The notes below the pieces were generated by a model. That model was not told where the DNA came from. It searched no databases and saw nothing but the letters and a program-made list of their open reading frames with translations. The position numbers were made by a program, and so were the translations under genes. DNA of 64,000 nt, taken from contig CAZABH010000001.1 of NCBI GenBank assembly GCA_964483585.1, positions 1 to 64,000 of the forward strand. The letters run 5' to 3'. Shown in pieces: positions 24,459 through 32,884 of this stretch (the stretch's first letter is position 1; the number at the start of each line of letters is the position of its first letter). The DNA comes from SZUA-430 sp964483585 (GTDB taxonomy: Bacteria > Pseudomonadota > Alphaproteobacteria > Micropepsales > Micropepsaceae).

Positions 24459-27215
24459 TCACAGGGTCCGCTTGACGGTCTCCACCTCGAAGCACTCGAT
24501 CTGGTCGCCTTTCTGGATGTCCTGGTAGTTCTCGAAAGCCATGCCGCATTCCTGGCCAACAACCACTTCCTTCACCTCGTCCTTGAACCGCTTCAGAGTT
24601 GACAGGGTGCCTTCGTGGATCACGACATTGTCACGGAGCAGCCGGACCTTGTTGCCGCGTAGCACCTTGCCTTCCGTCACGCGACAGCCAGCCACCTTAC
24701 CAATCTTGGTGATATTGAAGACCTCGAGGATTTCGGCATACCCAAGGAAGTTCTCGCGCAATGTCGGCGACAACAGGCCAGACATCGCAGCCCTGATATC
24801 ATCGATGATGTTGTAGATGATGGAATAGTAGCGGATTTCGACCCCATCGCGCTTGGCCATGTCACGGGCCTCGGCGGTGGCACGAACATTGAACGCAATG
24901 ATCGGCGCACCGGACGCTCGCGCCAGGATGATATCGCTCTGCGTGACACCACCGACGCCAGCATGCAGCACCTGCGCCTTCACTTCCGACGTGGATAACT
25001 GCGACAGTGCCGCCGAAATCGCCTCGACTGAACCCTGCACATCGGACTTCACGACCAATGGCAGGATTTTCGCCTCACCCTGCCCCCTTGCAGCGAGAAC
25101 CTGATCGAGCGATGCACGACCACTGGCGCGCGATCGTATTTCTTTCTTCTTGCGAGCCCGGAAATCGGCGATCTCGCGGGCGCGGCCCTCACTGTCCACC
25201 ACAGCAAAATCATCGCCAGCTTCCGGAGGCGCCGAAAGGCCGAGGATCTCGACGGGCTCGGACGGACCAGCACTTTGCACCTGGCCACCGCGCTCGTTGA
25301 CAAGAGCGCGCACACGGCCCCACTCAGCGCCAGCCACAACGATATCACCAACCTTGATGGTTCCGCGCTGCACCAGAACAGTCGCAACCGGCCCCCGCCC
25401 CTTGTCGAGCTTGGCCTCCACGATCGCACCAGACGCCGAGCGGTTCGGGTTGGCTTTAAGATCTAGAACCTCGGCCTGCAGGAGAATCGCCTCCTCCAGC
25501 TTGTCCAAATTGATCTTCTTGGTTGCGGATACTTCAACCGAGAGCGTGTCGCCCCCCATAGCTTCAAGAACGATTTCGTGACTTAGCAACTCGTTGCGAA
25601 CGCGATCAGGCTGGCATCCGGGCTTGTCGATCTTGTTGATGGCAACAATGATTGGAACCTTTGCGGCCTTCGCGTGATTTATGGCTTCGATGGTCTGGGG
25701 CATGACCCCGTCATCTGCAGCAACCACCAGAACCACGATATCCGTGACTTTGGCTCCGCGGGCACGCATGGCAGTGAAGGCTGCATGGCCCGGGGTGTCG
25801 AGAAAAGTGATCTTCTGCTTCGAAGGCAGCGTGACCTGATAAGCTCCAATGTGCTGCGTAATACCACCAGCCTCACCAGCCGCAACGTCGGTTTGCCTCA
25901 AAGCATCAAGCAAAGATGTTTTTCCATGGTCGACATGGCCCATGATCGTCACCACTGGGGCGCGCGCCACAAGGGACTCATCACTATCCTCTTCGCCAGC
26001 AAGCCCCTCGAGCACATCGGACTCTGCAACACGCTTGACGGTGTGGCCAAACTCTTCTGCGATCAGTTGCGCGGTGTCGGCGTCAAGGGAAGTATTGATC
26101 GTGACCATCTGACCCTGCTTCATCAGGGACTTGATGATGTCGACCGCACGTGTCGCCATGCGGTTCGCCAGTTCCTGCACAGTGATCGACTCAGGAATGA
26201 CAACATCCCTGACGATCTTCTGCGGCGCATCCCCGCCACCTTTGATACCGAGCTGTGCACGCTGGGCGCGCTGCACGTGCCTCTTATAGGCGGCGATGGA
26301 ACGAACACGCTCCTGCTCGTCCAAAGCCGTGACGACTGAAAGTTTTCCTGTCCGACGCTCGTCTCCGCCCTTGCGAGGCGCAGAAACAGGCTTCGGGGGC
26401 GCCCCCTTTGCGCCAGCCCTGCGACGACCATCATCATCATCCTGCGGCGGTCGACGAACAGCACCCGATGGCCCGACCGGAGATGCGCCCGGCCCTCTTC
26501 CACCCCCAGGAGGAAATGGGGCACCACGACCACCACCCGCTGGCGCTCCGCCTTGGGGCCGGGGACCGGCGCCCGGACCAGCCGGACGCGAACCTAGAGC
26601 TCCGACAGGACGCCCCGGTCGCGGTTGAGGCGCTGCAGCGACGCGCCCGATCGGTTTGACGCTCGAGGATGCAGCAACTTCCTCTTCAGGTTCCGCACGG
26701 CGGCGGGCATCTTCCTCGGCAACGCGACGACTGTCTTCCTCTGCCTTTCGCTTGGCCGCAACCTCACGCTCGGCTACGAGCCGCTCTTCCTCTTCAGCAC
26801 GACGCTTCGCTTCTTCCTGCGCACGCCGACGCTCTTCCTCTTCGGCAATCCGGGCGTCCTTGAGAGCGCGGAGCCTCGCTTCCTTTTCTTCTTCGGTAAG
26901 CGTGCGCAGCACCATTCCGCCCTGTTTGGGCTGGATAGGTGCCGGCTTCGCCGGCTTTGCACCTTGAGCTGCCTGAGCTGGAGCATCAACCTTTGCGGGC
27001 TCGGCGACTGTCGGCCGCAGTGCCTTTCCCGAATCCGACTTGCCCCCGGGCCGAACCACGGTAGGACGCTTGACCTCGACAACGACAGCCTTCGAGCGGC
27101 CATGGCTGAAAGCCTGACGAACAACGCCCGTTTCTGGACGCTTCACAGACAAGGTTTTGGGCGCACCAGAGGCGTGAAGTGTCTTATCGCCGTCTGGAGT
27201 CTTGTTGTCAGTCAT
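24459..27215 (-). CDS. infB: Translation initiation factor IF-2
   Basis: GTPase that brings initiator fMet-tRNA to the 30S subunit. The 918-residue protein has an N-terminal extension with a highly charged helical region (about 107-175, rich in Glu/Arg/Lys) and a Gly/Pro/Arg low-complexity linker (about 195-290). The IF2_N module (VQELANRMATRAVDIIKSLM) follows. The G domain has G1 GHVDHGKTS at 426-434, then DTPGHAAF and NKIDKPG. Domains II-IV follow to the end. The long low-complexity linker is usual for alphaproteobacterial IF-2. Confidence 0.98.
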   Translation of the reverse strand: MTDNKTPDGDKTLHASGAPKTLSVKRPETGVVRQAFSHGRSKAVVVEVKRPTVVRPGGKSDSGKALRPTVAEPAKVDAPAQAAQGAKPAKPAPIQPKQGGMVLRTLTEEEKEARLRALKDARIAEEEERRRAQEEAKRRAEEEERLVAEREVAAKRKAEEDSRRVAEEDARRRAEPEEEVAASSSVKPIGRVAAAPQPRPGRPVGALGSRPAGPGAGPRPQGGAPAGGGRGAPFPPGGGRGPGASPVGPSGAVRRPPQDDDDGRRRAGAKGAPPKPVSAPRKGGDERRTGKLSVVTALDEQERVRSIAAYKRHVQRAQRAQLGIKGGGDAPQKIVRDVVIPESITVQELANRMATRAVDIIKSLMKQGQMVTINTSLDADTAQLIAEEFGHTVKRVAESDVLEGLAGEEDSDESLVARAPVVTIMGHVDHGKTSLLDALRQTDVAAGEAGGITQHIGAYQVTLPSKQKITFLDTPGHAAFTAMRARGAKVTDIVVLVVAADDGVMPQTIEAINHAKAAKVPIIVAINKIDKPGCQPDRVRNELLSHEIVLEAMGGDTLSVEVSATKKINLDKLEEAILLQAEVLDLKANPNRSASGAIVEAKLDKGRGPVATVLVQRGTIKVGDIVVAGAEWGRVRALVNERGGQVQSAGPSEPVEILGLSAPPEAGDDFAVVDSEGRAREIADFRARKKKEIRSRASGRASLDQVLAARGQGEAKILPLVVKSDVQGSVEAISAALSQLSTSEVKAQVLHAGVGGVTQSDIILARASGAPIIAFNVRATAEARDMAKRDGVEIRYYSIIYNIIDDIRAAMSGLLSPTLRENFLGYAEILEVFNITKIGKVAGCRVTEGKVLRGNKVRLLRDNVVIHEGTLSTLKRFKDEVKEVVVGQECGMAFENYQDIQKGDQIECFEVETVKRTL

Positions 27216-27260
27216 GCGCGCCTTTCAATCCCTTCTGTCAACTATCTGAAAATATCACGT

Positions 27261-27941
27261 TCAAACGTCATAGCTCTCGCGGTGCGAAGCCACGTCCCAC
27301 TCGGCTGGACACAACACGCGGAAGCCGCCAAGCCTCTCTGCCTCGGACAAAAACCGGTCAGCAAGCGGACCCTGGCTCACACAGGCGTGTACCACATTTT
27401 CTCGTCCCAGCGCCACGCCGATTTCCTGATCAGTCAGGCAGCCCACAATACGTATTTCCCGGTTTCGCCTTGCAAGAGAGATAAGCTTCCCCCTATCCGC
27501 CCCACCGGAATTCGACGCCTCGACCAATGCGGCGATACGCCCCGCCTGGTTGCGCAGCAGCGGCTCGACCTTGGCAAACCCCATGGTCAGCACTCCCGCA
27601 CGCCGCGCAAGGCCCAGCAAGGCCCCAAGGCGCGCGACGAGTAACCCCTCTACATGGCTCGCCAGCTCAAACGTGACAAAGACCTTTTTACGAGCCACTT
27701 TCGAAAACAGGTCACGTTCGACCGCCCGCTGAACGAGATCACGCTGAGCCGCAATCCAGCAGCCGCGGCCAGGTAACTTGTGGTCCACGTCGGGGACGAT
27801 CTGCCCCTCTGGCCCAACGACGAAACGGATCATGCGCACCGGTGACAACACCTCGCCGGACACGATGCAGCGACGCAGGGAGCCTTCGGCCCCCTCGTCG
27901 TCAGCTTCGCGCTTGCGCTGTGTCAGCCCGCCACCTACCAC
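27261..27941 (-). CDS. RNA-binding protein: YlxR (DUF448) fused to an L7Ae-like domain
   Basis: A 226-residue protein with two RNA-binding modules. Residues about 22-95 are YlxR-like (RRCIVSGEVLSPVRMIRFV, LPGRGCWIAA). From about 100 the L7Ae/L30e-like fold follows (LGLARRAGVLTMGFAKVEPLL... LISLARRNREI). In Gram-positives these are two separate genes between nusA and infB; the fusion is typical for alphaproteobacteria. The GTG start overlaps the TAG of nusA by one base. YlxR proteins affect transcription and RNase P in some species; the role here is inferred. Confidence 0.9.
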   Translation of the reverse strand: MVGGGLTQRKREADDEGAEGSLRRCIVSGEVLSPVRMIRFVVGPEGQIVPDVDHKLPGRGCWIAAQRDLVQRAVERDLFSKVARKKVFVTFELASHVEGLLVARLGALLGLARRAGVLTMGFAKVEPLLRNQAGRIAALVEASNSGGADRGKLISLARRNREIRIVGCLTDQEIGVALGRENVVHACVSQGPLADRFLSEAERLGGFRVLCPAEWDVASHRESYDV

Positions 27942-29533
27942 TAGCCCTCGACCTCCAGGTCGGCTTCTGAATCAGGCTGGGCCGCAGGAGCCTCAACCCA
28001 ACCCGCGGCAATGCGCGCGGCCATGATGATGGCATTGGCTTCTTCAGCACCCACGCCGAGCGGCTCGAGCATGCCATCGAAATGCTTGCGCTCACCATTC
28101 ACCGTCTCGTTCCAGCCAACCAGGTCATCGGTGGCACAACCAGCGAGATCCTCGAGGGACTTCACACCGCCCTCACCCAGCGCAGCAGCCATGGCTGGCG
28201 TGACACCCTCCACTTGAAGTACGCCGTCCTCGACGCCCAACTCCCGACGCTTGCGATCGAAGGCCTCATTCTGGCGCTCAAGATACTCCAGCGCACGACG
28301 CTGCAACTCGTTCGCAGTGTCCTCTCCAATCCCCTGGATCTCGGCAAGCTCCTCCGTGATCACATAGGCAAGATCTTCAACTTGCGAGAAATTCTCCGAG
28401 GCAAGCAACTGGGCCAACGTCTCGTCCACGTCGAGCGCATTCATGAACAGCTCGGTCCGCTTCCTGAACTGCTCCTGCCGCCGCTCGGACTCCTCGGCTT
28501 CGGTCAGAATGTCGATCTGCCAGCCCGTCAGTTGTGAGGCCAGCCTGACATTCTGCCCACGCCGCCCTATGGCAAGAGAGAGCTGATCATCACCCACCAC
28601 GACCTCGATACGATGCGCGTCGTCATCAAGGACCACCTTGGACACTTCTGCCGGCGCAAGTGCATTGACGACGAAATTGGCGGCGTCCTGCGACCATGGG
28701 ATAATGTCGATCTTTTCGCCTTGCAATTCCTGCACGACAGCCTGGACACGACTGCCACGCATCCCGACGCAGGCGCCAACAGGGTCGATGGACGAGTCTT
28801 TGGAAATAACGGCGATCTTTGCACGCGACCCGGGATCTCGTGCAACCGAACGGATCTCGACAATCCCGTCATAAATCTCGGGAACCTCCTGCGCGAACAA
28901 CTTCGCCATGAACTGCGTGTGCGTACGAGACAGGAAGATCTGCGGGCCGCGAGCCTCCCGACGGACGTCGTAGATATAGGCGCGAATTCGGTCACCGGTC
29001 CGGAAAGTCTCGCGCGGCAGCAACTCGTCACGCCGGACAAAGGCCTCTCCGCGGCCAAGGTCCACGACAACATTGCCGTACTCCACGCGCTTGACCGTGC
29101 CGTGCACGATCTCGCCAACACGATCCTTGTACTCCTCGTACTGCTTCTCGCGCTCGGCGTCGCGCACCTTCTGGAAGATCACCTGCTTGGCCGCCTGCGC
29201 CGCAATGCGCCCGAAGTCGATCGGCGGCAATTGCTCAAGGATCACGTCACCGGTCTCAGCAGCAGGATTCCGGATCAGTGCTTCATCCAGAGTGATCTCG
29301 GTCGCTTCGTTTTCGACCCTTTCGACCACGGACCGGGCACGATGCAGCCGGGTCTCGCCGGTCTTCGCATCGATCTCGGCCCGAATTTCGTTGTCTTGCC
29401 CGTATCTGGCTTTGGCAGCCTTCTGGATAGCCTCTTCCATGGCCGCGATCACGATCTGCTTGTCGATGGACTTCTCACGTGCGACCGCCTCCGCGATCTG
29501 CAGCAGCTCGAGCCTGTTTGCACTGACAGCCAT
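27941..29533 (-). CDS. nusA: Transcription termination/antitermination factor NusA
   Basis: Binds RNA polymerase and nascent RNA to control pausing, termination and antitermination. The 530-residue protein begins MAVSANRLELLQIAEAVARE, placed at the ATG with an AAGGTG site upstream. The NusA N-domain comes first, then S1 (about 135-200, VHGTVKRVEYGNVVVDLGRGE), KH1/KH2 (DPVGACVGMRGSRVQAV, LAIGRRGQNVRLASQL) and two C-terminal helix-hairpin-helix acidic repeats. It is between rimP and ylxR as in most bacteria. Confidence 0.98.
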   Translation of the reverse strand: MAVSANRLELLQIAEAVAREKSIDKQIVIAAMEEAIQKAAKARYGQDNEIRAEIDAKTGETRLHRARSVVERVENEATEITLDEALIRNPAAETGDVILEQLPPIDFGRIAAQAAKQVIFQKVRDAEREKQYEEYKDRVGEIVHGTVKRVEYGNVVVDLGRGEAFVRRDELLPRETFRTGDRIRAYIYDVRREARGPQIFLSRTHTQFMAKLFAQEVPEIYDGIVEIRSVARDPGSRAKIAVISKDSSIDPVGACVGMRGSRVQAVVQELQGEKIDIIPWSQDAANFVVNALAPAEVSKVVLDDDAHRIEVVVGDDQLSLAIGRRGQNVRLASQLTGWQIDILTEAEESERRQEQFRKRTELFMNALDVDETLAQLLASENFSQVEDLAYVITEELAEIQGIGEDTANELQRRALEYLERQNEAFDRKRRELGVEDGVLQVEGVTPAMAAALGEGGVKSLEDLAGCATDDLVGWNETVNGERKHFDGMLEPLGVGAEEANAIIMAARIAAGWVEAPAAQPDSEADLEVEG

Positions 29534-29547
29534 GTTTATCACCTTGG

Positions 29548-30072
29548 TTACGCCGGCTTCCCGGCCTGTTTTCTTCTCTTCAGGTCATCCTCGATCAGCG
29601 CATCGGTCAAGACCAGCTTGGCCTCTCCGATCAAGGTATAGGGTATTGCAACTTCGTTCTTCACGCGCTGCGGACCAACCTCAGTCTCGATCAGAACATC
29701 TTCACCGCGCAGCCCGCGCAGAACACCACGCATCCGTTTGCGTCCATCGAGCGGCGAGACCAGATCAAGACGCGCTTCGTGTCCGCGATACGCTTCGAAG
29801 TCGCGTCGACGGGTGAGCGGCCGGTCAATGCCCGGAGACGAGACCTCGAGCACATACTCCCCTTCAATTGGATCGTCTTGTTCGAAGGCAGCCGAAATCG
29901 CCTCGCTGAGCCTGGCACAATGCTCGATGGGCATCGTGCCATCCGGCAACTCCGCCATCACTTGCAATGTGGGCCGCACGGCTCCCGTCAACCGAACGCG
30001 CACGATGGCATACCCCAGCGTCTCCGCGATCGGGGCGATCAGGCTCTCAAGGTCTTTCGCGCGACGACTCAT
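29548..30072 (-). CDS. rimP: Ribosome maturation factor RimP
   Basis: Needed for 30S subunit assembly. The 174-residue protein has LESLIAPIAETLGYAIVRVRL at the N-terminus, then CARLSEAISAAFEQDDPIEGEYVLEVSSPGIDRPL, the RimP signature, and a C-terminal SH3-like part ending near IPYTLIGEAKLVLTD. Two ATG codons, at 30072 and 30084, are possible. The GGAAGGA site favours the inner one, although it is only 3 bases away. It opens the rimP-nusA superoperon, 14 bases before nusA. Confidence 0.95.
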   Translation of the reverse strand: MSRRAKDLESLIAPIAETLGYAIVRVRLTGAVRPTLQVMAELPDGTMPIEHCARLSEAISAAFEQDDPIEGEYVLEVSSPGIDRPLTRRRDFEAYRGHEARLDLVSPLDGRKRMRGVLRGLRGEDVLIETEVGPQRVKNEVAIPYTLIGEAKLVLTDALIEDDLKRRKQAGKPA

Positions 30073-30206
30073 GCGTCCTTCCATGCGCCAGACAAAAGCC
30101 TCTCGCGCCGTGCTGTCCTTGCGGTCAGCCAGCGAACAAGCTCATCTTGTCCGGAAAACGAGTTGGTTCTACAGGAGCCCTGACACCAATCCAAGGCAAT
30201 TCGTTC

Positions 30207-30890
30207 TCAGGTCCTGAAAAATCTGAGGTAAACGCAGGGACGCCCAGCTGCCAAAGCCTTCTGCTCGTAACGGGTTGAAACCCAGTCGAGAGGCCGATCG
30301 CGCCAATCGGCCGCAGTTTCGGCATGCCACTTGAATTGATGGTCCGCCATCAAATGCATGAGAACCCAATGCGCATAATCAGGGTGATCGGTCGCCACCC
30401 TCAACTCACCACCTCGCCCGAGAACACGGGCGATAACCTCAAGCGAACCAGGCTGGATGAAGCGGCGCTTATGGTGCCGGAACTTTGGCCACGGATCAGG
30501 GAAAAGCACAAAGACCCGCGACAGGCAGGCATCTGGCAGTCTCCGCAGAACGCTCAGCGCGTCATCCATATGAACACGGACATTGGACACACCGCGGGCA
30601 CGCACCTGCGCAAGCAACTTTGCGACACCATTTTCGAAGGGCTCGCATCCAATAAAACCGGTCGCGGGGTTCAGCCGCGCCTGCTCCACAAGATGCTCAC
30701 CCCCACCAAACCCCACCTCGAAGGCAAAGTCTCGAGCCCCTGGGAATAGCACCCTGAGTTCAAGAGGCCCTTCTGGAAGGCAGTGATGAGCGCCGAAGTC
30801 AGCAAGAAGCGACTGCTGATAGGAACTCAGCGGTCGTCCTTTTCGACGCCCATGAAGAGGACTGCGCCGTTGCCCCGTTTCGTCCGTCAG
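30207..30890 (-). CDS. trmB: tRNA (guanosine-46-N7-)-methyltransferase, probable CTG start
   Basis: SAM-dependent enzyme making m7G46 in tRNA. The body has the SAM loop AFEVGFGGGEHL, GCEPFENG and the TrmB signature FPDPWPKFRHHKRRF. A GTG at 30752 would give only 181 residues and remove the conserved N-terminal block, but the same frame is open upstream and encodes PLHGRRKGRPLSSYQQSLL, which is family-typical. In that extension no ATG, GTG or TTG exists before the in-frame stop at 30921. The best start is CTG at 30890, overlapping the metK stop as CTGA, giving 227 residues, the normal TrmB length. ATT at 30908 is the only other rare option. Confidence 0.85.
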   Translation of the reverse strand: MTDETGQRRSPLHGRRKGRPLSSYQQSLLADFGAHHCLPEGPLELRVLFPGARDFAFEVGFGGGEHLVEQARLNPATGFIGCEPFENGVAKLLAQVRARGVSNVRVHMDDALSVLRRLPDACLSRVFVLFPDPWPKFRHHKRRFIQPGSLEVIARVLGRGGELRVATDHPDYAHWVLMHLMADHQFKWHAETAADWRDRPLDWVSTRYEQKALAAGRPCVYLRFFRT

Positions 30891-32059
30891 GCGAACGCGC
30901 TCTTCAATTGGGCCACGAGGTCAGTCCGCTCCCAGGAGAAACCGCCATCTGCTTCAGCAGCGCGACCGAAATGACCATAAGCCGACGTGCGTGCATAAAT
31001 CGGACGGTTCAATTTCAGGTGCTCGCGAATACCGCGCGGCTTCAGGCTGACCATCTCTGGCAATACTTTTTCGAGCTTCGCTTCGTCCACGCGCCCTGAT
31101 CCATGCAGGTCGACATAGAAAGACATCGGATCAGCCACGCCGATTGCATAGGAAATCTGGATAGTGCAGCGATCGGAAAGTCCGGCCGCCACGACATTCT
31201 TTGCAAGATATCGCGCAACATAGGCAGCCGACCGGTCGACCTTTGTGGGATCTTTGCCAGAAAACGCACCACCACCATGCGGCGCAGCACCACCATAGGT
31301 GTCGACGATGATCTTGCGGCCCGTGAGGCCGGTATCACCATCAGGGCCACCAATCACGAAGCGACCGGTGGGGTTCACGAAAAGACCATCATCGGAGCAC
31401 ATCCAGCCTTGCGGCATCGTCGCCTCGATATAGGGCTTTACGATCGCACGAATATCCTTTTGGTCGAGACCATCAATATGCTGGGTCGAGACAACGATCT
31501 TCGTGGCACGAACGGGCTTTCCATTCTCGTACTGCAGTGTGACCTGGCTTTTCGCATCCGGCAGCAACTCCTTAGCCTTTCCAGAGCGACGCGCGTCCGA
31601 CAGCGCCTTGAGAATGCGATGCGAATAGTGAATGGGCGCCGGCATGAGCTCGTCCGTCTCGCGGCAGGCATAGCCAAACATGATCCCCTGATCGCCAGCC
31701 CCTTCATCCTTGTTTCCAGCCGCATCGACGCCTTGCGCGATGTCGGCCGATTGGGCATGCACCAGACACTCGATCCGCGCCTTGCGCCAGTCGAAGCCTT
31801 CCTGGTCATAGCCAATGTCCTTGATGGCCATCCGCGCCGTTTCGATCATTTGCTCATGACCGACCGCCTCGGGACCACGCACCTCACCAGCCAGGACAAC
31901 ACGGTTGGTCGTCGCAAGCGTCTCAAGCGCCACGCGCGCCTCGGGCATGTGCTGAAGAAACAGGTCAACGATGGAGTCAGAGATCCGGTCACAAACCTTG
32001 TCGGGATGCCCCTCGGATACAGACTCGCTCGTGAACAGGTAATTTTTGCGCGATGACAT
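30887..32059 (-). CDS. metK: S-adenosylmethionine synthetase
   Basis: Makes S-adenosylmethionine from methionine and ATP. The 390-residue protein begins MSSRKNYLFTSESVSEGHPDKVCDRISD, with the catalytic histidine in EGHPDK. GAGDQGIMFGYA (ATP loop) and GGAAPHGGGAFSGKDPTKVDRSA (phosphate loop) are the two MetK signatures. It ends ...SAFA with the stop overlapping the trmB start. The leader contains a strong hairpin (32082-32119). Product SAM is the cofactor for trmB next door. Confidence 0.98.
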   Translation of the reverse strand: MSSRKNYLFTSESVSEGHPDKVCDRISDSIVDLFLQHMPEARVALETLATTNRVVLAGEVRGPEAVGHEQMIETARMAIKDIGYDQEGFDWRKARIECLVHAQSADIAQGVDAAGNKDEGAGDQGIMFGYACRETDELMPAPIHYSHRILKALSDARRSGKAKELLPDAKSQVTLQYENGKPVRATKIVVSTQHIDGLDQKDIRAIVKPYIEATMPQGWMCSDDGLFVNPTGRFVIGGPDGDTGLTGRKIIVDTYGGAAPHGGGAFSGKDPTKVDRSAAYVARYLAKNVVAAGLSDRCTIQISYAIGVADPMSFYVDLHGSGRVDEAKLEKVLPEMVSLKPRGIREHLKLNRPIYARTSAYGHFGRAAEADGGFSWERTDLVAQLKSAFA

Positions 32060-32081
32060 TGCTTTGCTGCCCGAAAATGGA

Positions 32082-32119
32082 AAAGCCGCGCTGATCGCGA
32101 ACGCGAAAAGCGCGGCTTT
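32082..32119 (-). terminator. Strong hairpin between the XRE regulator and metK
   Basis: Read on the minus strand: AAAGCCGCGCT, a 16-base loop that itself contains a small TCGCG/CGCGA hairpin, then AGCGCGGCTTT followed by TCC. The 11-base stem is perfect. The short T-run makes it a moderate intrinsic terminator for the XRE gene, or an attenuator-like element in the metK leader, 23 bases before the metK start. Confidence 0.65.
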
Positions 32120-32141
32120 CTCTCAGGCTTGGCCTGTTACG

Positions 32142-32612
32142 TCAAGCGCGTTGCGCTTCCCGCAGCTCGAGCACGCGGAAATCCGGGAAGGCGGCTTCTT
32201 CGTCGCCTGTCAGGGACTTCACCAGATCCAGCATGCGCTTACGCACGCGCGGATCAGTAATTTTCGTGAAAGCACGCACCAGCTGGAAACCCTCCGCGCT
32301 CGAGAGGAATTCCATCATGTACGGACCGGCCTCGATATCCACACCCGGGTTCTGACCGTTCACGCGACGCACACCCTGCTCTGCAGAGATGTCATCGAAG
32401 AAATAGGACACGGGCACGCCGAGAATGGTGGCGATGTCGTAGAGGCGGCTCGCGCCGATACGATTGGCGCCTTTCTCATATTTCTGGACCTGCTGGAATG
32501 TCAGGCCCAGCAATTCACCGAGCTTTTCCTGGCTCATGCCGATAAGCATGCGACGAAGGCGCACGCGGCTACCAACATGGGCGTCAACGGAGGATGGTTG
32601 TTTCTTGGCCAA
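32142..32612 (-). CDS. XRE-family transcriptional regulator (PhrR/PraR-like)
   Basis: A 156-residue Cro/CI-type repressor. The helix-turn-helix occupies about 15-70 (RRMLIGMSQEKLGELLGLTFQQVQKYEKGANRIGAS...), followed by a short C-terminal dimerisation part. The TTG start at 32612 is supported by AAAGGAG 8 bases upstream. The protein lies between lnt and metK, and an XRE gene next to lnt is also known in Sinorhizobium as the acid-response pair phrR-actA. Targets are unknown here. The hairpin after its stop probably ends or tunes its transcript. Confidence 0.88.
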   Translation of the reverse strand: MAKKQPSSVDAHVGSRVRLRRMLIGMSQEKLGELLGLTFQQVQKYEKGANRIGASRLYDIATILGVPVSYFFDDISAEQGVRRVNGQNPGVDIEAGPYMMEFLSSAEGFQLVRAFTKITDPRVRKRMLDLVKSLTGDEEAAFPDFRVLELREAQRA

Positions 32613-32884
32613 GGGGGGGACTCCTTTGTACGACTGACCAGACGCCCGCCCGAGGCCACCAGCAGCCCTGACAGAACGTCAATGAATGAACGTCGTTATC
32701 GGCAGCCACCTATGACTGGTGGCCTTGCCCCCGCTATGGTTGAGCTCCGGCGAACGCAACGCCGAAAAAGGATTCATGGAGGTCATGCCCGACGCGCCCC
32801 ACGCATCGGTCCTGAAAACCAAGCGACCCCCAGTAGTCATCCCGGTCTCAATACACGTCACATAAGGCCATGCTTCGATAACGG

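Noticed and set aside
32060..32141. SAM or SAM/SAH riboswitch before metK
   Set aside because: The leader is only 82 bases and contains a simple nested hairpin. I could not fit the conserved cores of known SAM riboswitches.
32613..32884. A minus-strand frame of about 69 codons in the lnt-XRE gap
   Set aside because: No domain, no clear ribosome-binding site and irregular composition; treated as non-coding.
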